Part shown: piece after piece, positions 58,396 through 64,000 of the stretch
Layout of the letters: the number at the start of each line of letters is the position of its first letter
How positions within the stretch are numbered: the stretch's first letter is position 1
Assembly: GCA_949752735.1 (NCBI GenBank)
Contig: OX457042.1
Span: 32,292,594-32,356,593 of the forward strand
Source: Lumbricus terrestris
Lineage: Eukaryota; Annelida; Clitellata; Crassiclitellata; Lumbricidae
Reading direction: 5' to 3'
Length of the DNA stretch: 64,000 nucleotides
Made by a program: the position numbers and the translations under genes
Notes under the pieces: model-generated
Databases searched by the model: none
What the model saw: only the letters and a program-made list of their open reading frames with translations
What the model was told of the DNA's origin: nothing

Positions 58396-59470
58396 TTGGG
58401 GAGCTTTGTCACGACGACATCTCATCTGGAAGTAGATGGATAAATAAGAAATGGAGTGAATGGAGTGGATGGACTGTTGTCCTGTGCTTGACGTGACGAT
58501 TCTGTTGCCATTTCATTGGCCTGCTGTCTCAACCTTCTTCTTATATTGCACAATTCGTAGATTATGTTACGAATCTTCAACTCCTTTACCGGTTGCTGCA
58601 ATATTCCACGGACTCCTTCTTTTGAGTTCATCCAGTCGCCAGTTCTCGACTTTTTTAACCACTTTAGTAGATTTCTTTGCAAATTCTCTAGAAACTTTCT
58701 TGCCACTTCCATTGGGTTTCCTTTCCATGATGTTCGGGATTCTTTTACTGGTTTATCAGCACCTGATGTGTTTAGGAGTGCATAGTTTTTGCATGGAATT
58801 TCATAGCGTAGGATTCTTTCTAATGAAGTGAACTTAGTAGTGGATTTTTGATCATGTTCTGGTGTGTTCCACCTTTTTCCAGGTGGATTTTATCCAGATT
58901 TTTCACCGCGTAGGACATCCTGCGAGGTGACATGACGCATGAGGTTATGTTGGTGGCGTAGGCACGGCTTTTCCAGATAAATGATGCTTGGTCTTCGGCG
59001 GAATCTAAAATCTGCCGCGTCTTACGTCGACTAATTCTGTGGTCCCATGTTGAGAAGTTTTTAATTTTACGACGTGTACAGCTGATGTAATTGTGTGACT
59101 TAAGGTTTTAGCGTGACTCTGTGGTTAGTTTACAACTGCTGCTGAGAAAATTTCAGTCTATTATTATCCGAGGGTTTCAACTTATTCTACGTTCGAGTAG
59201 TGCTGCTGAGGAGTTTTCCCCTTTTCATACGGTGGCGCAAAGTACTCTGATTTACGTTACATTTACATTCCTTGCCAAAAGGTTTGTTTGATGTGTTCTT
59301 GACTGAAATGCATGCGTGCCGACACATCCGCTATTTTAACTTAAAAGATTTTTTGGCTTCTATTTACAGAGATCGGTTTTGGCAGAATAATCATTTTTAG
59401 ACGGCCAACCAAATTGCACATGCTGCTGGTTTTACGTGATAGCAAATAAAATGTTTTTTCGAAGGTTTGT
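58396..59470 (+). other. FRY: Probable 3' UTR of the Furry gene
   Basis: No exon-like coding frame is visible between the stop and the minisatellite at 59849. Sequence complexity is normal and lacks LINE tails, unlike the neighbouring introns, which fits a transcribed 3' UTR of about 1.1 kb. The end is set by the AATAAA signals at 59445 and 59480. Confidence 0.5.
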
Positions 59471-59485
59471 TGCGACTTAAATAAA
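59445..59485 (+). promoter_or_regulatory. Candidate polyadenylation signals (AATAAA x2)
   Basis: AATAAA occurs at 59445-59450 and again at 59480-59485, the second followed by a GTGTTC-type GU-rich stretch. They are the clearest canonical signals downstream of the Furry stop. cDNA ends are needed to choose between them. Confidence 0.4.
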
Positions 59486-59848
59486 TGGTGTTCAGAGGAT
59501 TTAGGAAATTATTTGAATTAGGGTCTACAATACATGTATTTTTCTGTAATTTATCTGTAGTGTGGCATTTCCTGTGTTTAACACATTTATTTGTAACACT
59601 TTCTTTCTGTGCCAACATAATCAGCATACAGTTTTATGTAGCACTTTCGACAGGTCATTTTCGTGAGGGCAAGTTCATGGGTATTACATTACGTGGGACT
59701 CTGTGTGGGCTCTATTCAGGTTTTGTATTTGCTCCATGTGGGCATTCTTACAGGATTGATTGACCCTGTGCAAACATCTTGGTATATCAAACTTCTTGGG
59801 TAAATGTATGTATGTATGTGGATGTATGCATATAATGGACAATGGACA

Positions 59849-61700
59849 TTTATAAAGCGCCTTACAATAACCTCATGAAGGTGCTTAGTAGCTTTATGTA
59901 ATGCCTTACAATAACCTCACGAAGGTGCTTAGTAGCTTTATGTAATGCCTTACAATAACCTCATGAAGGTGCTTAGTAGCTTTATGTAGTGCCTTAGAAT
60001 AACCTCACGGAAGTGCTTAGTAGCTTTATGTAGTGCCTTACAATAGCCTCACGAAGGTGCTTAGTAGCTTTATGTAGTGCCTTACAATAACCTCACAAAA
60101 GTGCTTTACTTAGCTTTATGTAGTGCCTTACAATAACCTCACGAAGGTGCTTAGTAGCTTTATGTAGTGCGTTACAATAGCCTCACGAAGGTGCTTAGTA
60201 GCTTTATGTAGTGCCTCGCAATAACCTCACGAAGGTGCTTAGTAGCTTTATGTAGTGCCTCACAATAACCTCACGAAGGTGCTTAGTAGCTTTATGTAGT
60301 GCCTTACAATAACCTCACGAAGGTGCTTAGTACTTTATGTAGTGCCTCACAATAACCTCACGAAGGTGCTTAGTAGCTTTATGTAGTGCCTCACAATAAC
60401 CTCACGAAGGTGCTTAGTAGCTTTATGTAATGCCTTACAATAACCTCACGAAGGTGCTTAGTAGCTTTATGTAATGCCTTACAATAACCTCACAAAGGTG
60501 CTTAGTAGCTTTATGTAGTGCCTTACAATAACCTCACGGGGTGCTTAGTAGCTTTATGTAGTGCCTTACAATAGCCTCACGAAGGTGCTTAGTAGCTTTA
60601 TGTAGTGCCTTACAATAACCTCACGAAAGTGCTTTACTTAGCTTTATGTAGTGCCTTACAATAACCTCACGAAGGTGCTTAGTAGCTTTATGTAGTGCCT
60701 CACAATAACCTCACGAAGGTGCTTAGTATCTTTATGTAGTGCCTTACAATAACCTCACGAAGGTGCTTAGTAGCTTTATGTAGTGCCTTACAATAACCTC
60801 ACGAAGGTGCTTAGTAGCTTTATGTAGTGCCTTACAATAACCTCACGAAGGTGCTTTACTTAGCTTTATGTAGTGCCTTACAATAACCTCACGGAGGTGC
60901 TTAGTAGCTTTATGTAGTGCCTTACAATAACCTCACAAAAGTGCTTTACTTAGCTTTATGTAGTGCCTTACAATAACCTCACGAAGGTGCTTAGTAGCTT
61001 TATGTAGTGCGTTACAATAGCCTCACGAAGGTGCTTAGTAGCTTTATGTAGTGCCTCGCAATAACCTCACGAAGGTGCTTAGTAGCTTTATGTAGTGCCT
61101 CACAATAACCTCACGAAGGTGCTTAGTAGCTTTATGTAGTGCCTTACAATAACCTCACGAAGGTGCTTAGTACTTTATGTAGTGCCTCACAATAACCTCA
61201 CGAAGGTGCTTAGTAGCTTTATGTAGTGCCTCACAATAACCTCGCGAAGGTGCTTAGTAGCTTTATGTAATGCCTTACAATAACCTCACGAAGGTGCTTA
61301 GTAGCTTTATGTATTGCCTTACAGTAACCTCACAAAGGTGCTTAGTAGCTTTATGTAGTGCCTTACAATAACCTCACGGGGGTGCTTAGTAGCTTTATGT
61401 AATGCCTTACAATAACCTCACGAAAGTGCTTTACTTAGCTTTATGTAGTGCCTTACAATAACCTCACGAAAGTGCTTTACTTAGCTTTATGTAGTGCCTT
61501 ACAATAACCTCACGAAGGTGCTTAGTAGCTTTATGTAGTGCCTCACAATAACCTCACGAAGGTGCTTAGTATCTTTATGTAGTGCCTTACAATAACCTCA
61601 CGAAGGTGCTTAGTAGCTTTATGTAGTGCCTTACAATAACCTCACGAAGGTGCTTAGTAGCTTTATGTAGTGCCTTACAATAACCTCACGATGGTGCTTG
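59849..61700 (+). repeat. 44-bp minisatellite with an 840-bp higher-order repeat
   Basis: About 42 copies of TGCCTTACAATAACCTCACG plus AAGGTGCTTAGTAGCTTTAT and GTAG. Variant units (CTTTACTTAGC, GCGTTACAATAGCC, TAGTACTTTATG, TAGTATCTTT) recur in the same order 840 bp apart (60061 onward versus 60901 onward). The unit resembles the antisense LINE/SINE tail TTATATAGCGCCTCTTCAAG. It lies between the 3' ends of the two convergent genes. Confidence 0.95.
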
Positions 61701-61899
61701 ATGTAGCTCAGTTAAATTTTTCCAATGAATATATCAAGTGAGATCCTTTACCACCACGCTCGTCCATTTGAATGAAGTTGAACAGGTTCTAAGGTCCCTG
61801 TGCAAGCCCAGAGATTTTTATCTCTGAAATAAGCCCGCAGAACCAAGCTCTGCGATATGGTGTTCTCGAATTTTTAAGGTAAAATTCAGCAGAGACACA

Positions 61900-63091
61900 G
61901 GAATATTTGTCGAATTTTATTTGTAAACTATTCACAGATTTTCACTACAATTATTCACCTGATTATATTAAACAGACATCGGAATTGTTGGCCCAAATCA
62001 TCATCAACTAAAGCTTCATCAACTAAAGCTTTGAACTTAAAACCTACAAAACAAGACGGCATGATTAAAAATGGAAACCATCACTCCAGGCTTGGAATCA
62101 TCATCATAGACTTGACAACAATAGAACTGTAATTTAAAATATGGCTCTCGGTCACTGTCCTCGTCTGAAAAATATCAATATCGTTGTGCATATTGTCAAT
62201 TATATAATTACTGAAAATAACACATTTCTACATCATCACATCAAAAACACTACCAAGAAAACGCAAAGACTTATAACGATGCATACGAAGATAAACTTCA
62301 TGCTCCTGCAGTTTGACCAACAGTGCAGTTGGATTTTTCTTTCGTCGTACCTTTCAACCTCAGAAGGCACAGATACATCTACTTCAGGCCTTCAAGTAAA
62401 ATGCAATTCCCAAACGGTTTTTTCTTCTTTATCAGTTCGTTACTTTACTCAAAATGTCGTCGATGCCATGGAAAGATCGGAGTGAACAAGGCCAGTGTCG
62501 TATAACGTGTCCTCCACCACCACAACACCGTTAATAAATGCAGTCAACATCTCAAAACTGCAGATCTAGTCACGAGTAAAAACGCCGCTGATTCTATTAA
62601 TATATTTAAAAGAACCCGTTGACTTTCTTAACTACACGAGACGACAGACTCCCTGAGCTTGTCTGTCCACACTCTACACCGCTCTACACTGTTCCACTCT
62701 ACACTGTTCCACTCTACGCTGTTCCACTCTCCATTGTTCCAGCCAAGGCCGTAGCTGGGGGGTGTTTTGGGTGTTTGAACACCCCCAAAATGGAAAATGG
62801 AAAAATAAAAGAATGCATTTACTAGCACATGATGTAAAAACCATGAAATAAAACCATGAAAACCCCCCGAAATGAAAAATGTAAAAAATTGAATGAATTG
62901 GTGACATTTTCTGAAGATTTCGGCCGAATGACTAAAAAAGGTTATCAGTTTTTTCGGACGGGAAAGTGAAGAAACACCCCCTGAAATCAAATCCTGGCTA
63001 CGGCCTTGGTTCCAGCGCACTAACTTACACCATTTCCTTGGCCAGCTTCAGAATGAAACCACTGTCCACTCCTCCTCGTCTCTGCGACGGA
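61900..63091 (-). other. Probable 3' UTR of the MTUS-like gene, carrying a hAT MITE
   Basis: The stretch downstream (leftward) of the MTUS-like stop has no supported coding frame. A minus-strand AATAAA (TTTATT at 61916-61921) could end it just before the minisatellite. A 265-bp hAT MITE (62744-63008) sits inside. A CACTCTACACTGTTC-type short tandem repeat lies at 62680-62740. Confidence 0.4.
62744..63008. mobile_element. hAT MITE (265 bp) in the MTUS-like 3' region
   Basis: Ends CAAGGCCGTAGC and GCTACGGCCTTG with a perfect 8-bp duplication GTTCCAGC (62736-62743 and 63009-63016). It is closely related, in opposite orientation, to the copy at 30371-30616. Confidence 0.9.
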
Positions 63092-63494
63092 CTAAACATC
63101 GGACTGTTTAATCTCACTCAACTTCATGTCCGATGCTAGATTGTGATCGACGCTCGCAAACATGCGAGGCCTTCGGAGTTTCACGCCACCCGTCGACTGC
63201 GACGCCCTGTAAAGCGGGGGCTTGTCTGTACCGCCAACACCAGACGGTGTGGTTGGGGGCGAAAGCAGGACCATAGATTTTGGTCGCTGTCGAGGTTCGT
63301 GCACGTCTCTATGGCCCCCTGACGGGATCGTTGGCAGCTGACTGAGTGACATTCGAAAGACATCTGGTGTCGAACCAACCTCGCTCTGACTGAGACGCCA
63401 GACGAGCTCTTCGTTGTCCATCGAAAGACGTTTCTTCGCCTTCGATTCGCGATCGTACTTGCGCAGCAGAACATGATGCTTCTCGGCCAGCTCT
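63092..63494 (-). CDS. MTUS1/MTUS2-like microtubule-associated protein, last coding exon
   Basis: Read leftward on the minus strand, the exon starts after acceptor TCTGCTTTCAG and ends at the stop at 63094-63092. It encodes a coiled-coil end (ELAEKHHVLLRKYDRESKAK, then RLSMDNEELVWRLSQ) and a Ser/Pro-rich tail (RPKSMVLLSPPTTPSG, DKPPLYRASQSTGG). The block LSMDNEELVWRL matches LSMENEELLWKL at the coiled-coil end of vertebrate MTUS1/MTUS2 (ATIP / TIP150 family), which bind microtubules and, for MTUS2, EB1 and MCAK. MTUS1 versus MTUS2 is not decidable. Upstream exons lie beyond the right edge. Confidence 0.78.
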
Positions 63495-63649
63495 CTGAAA
63501 GCAGACGAAGCAACAAATATTGCAGAGTGTAATTTTGTGCAAATCATACTACTATGCATGATCATCTTTCTCTCATCTCAAATAATGTAGTTGAGGGTCG
63601 CTTGCACAAGGAGTGATTCTGAAACACTCTTGCTGAGATTGGTAATATA

Positions 63650-63720
63650 TAATTCTATCTGATGAATTTATATAGCACCCTTCAAGAGGCCCATAGAGTG
63701 CCAACGTAATCTTTTTTGCT
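63650..63720 (-). mobile_element. Antisense LINE tail in the MTUS-like gene's last intron
   Basis: GATGAATTTATATAGCACCC and TTCAAGAGGCCCATAGAG match the family tail. The rest of 63495-64000 is unique intron sequence. Confidence 0.6.
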
Positions 63721-64000
63721 CCCAAAAACAATCGTTAATGTACCGGTATAAAAATAAGAGTAAAATCTGTTTGAAAAGTCTTGATAAATCAAACAGTTAA
63801 AGGAAACCAAAGCCAGACTATAGCGGGCAAGTATCTGAAAAAGGAGATCTTGAAGATCTTGAAGTTGACAACTAAATTAAAAACTAAAGAACCAAACAGA
63901 ACACACAGAACTCGAAAGTTAATTCCAAAGCTTTGGACGAGTCGGAGAGAACAAGAAGGCAGACCATTTGGTAAGCATAGCGTGAAATTCGGTAAGCAAG

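Noticed and set aside
59849..61700. Regular repeats resembling a CRISPR array
   Set aside because: Units are contiguous 44-bp tandem copies without unique spacers, in an animal gene-rich region.

Overview
The window is eukaryotic, intron-rich, AT-rich and full of repeats. It looks like part of an invertebrate animal (probably marine bilaterian) chromosome. I could not fix the phylum from sequence alone. There are no bacterial operons, rRNAs, functional tRNAs or CRISPR arrays.

Positions 2-58395 (+ strand) hold one large gene, a Furry homolog (FRY/FRYL family). I could trace 40 consecutive coding exons. They run from mid-protein at the left window edge to the TAG stop at 58393-58395. Reading phase is compatible at every junction and the joined exons total 6234 nt (2077 codons plus stop), close to the C-terminal two-thirds of human FRY as I recall it (about 3,000 aa). 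Furry proteins are HEAT/armadillo-like scaffolds for NDR-type kinases in polarised growth, dendrite patterning and the mitotic spindle. The N-terminal third lies upstream of the window. At the right edge, on the minus strand (63092-63494), is the last coding exon of a second gene. Its coiled-coil end and Ser/Pro-rich tail resemble MTUS1/MTUS2 microtubule-associated proteins. The two genes converge tail to tail, with a 1.85-kb minisatellite between their 3' ends.

The introns carry most of the unusual content. They hold a 6.6-kb palindromic element (15079-21724) with a CR1/L2-type LINE (16086-19485, intact 1026-codon EN-RT frame) inside one arm. They also hold several non-autonomous DNA transposons with clear target-site duplications (hAT: 7069-7990, 24037-24886, 49745-50084, 62744-63008; PIF/Harbinger-like 38210-39004; Tc1/mariner-like 43402-43659). 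Many 5'-truncated LINE 3' ends share the tail of a tRNA-headed SINE, and there are many minisatellites.

The most interesting pattern is that several repeats are built from the gene's own splice sites. The 5' splice site is tandemly copied at exon 13 (3 copies), exon 15 (2 copies) and exon 30 (9 copies), and a copy of the exon 22 acceptor region sits in intron 24. Exon 4 is flanked by mutually complementary AT-rich repeats, a layout associated with exon circularisation. I found no new enzymatic system; the candidates for novelty are the palindromic element and the splice-site-derived repeats.
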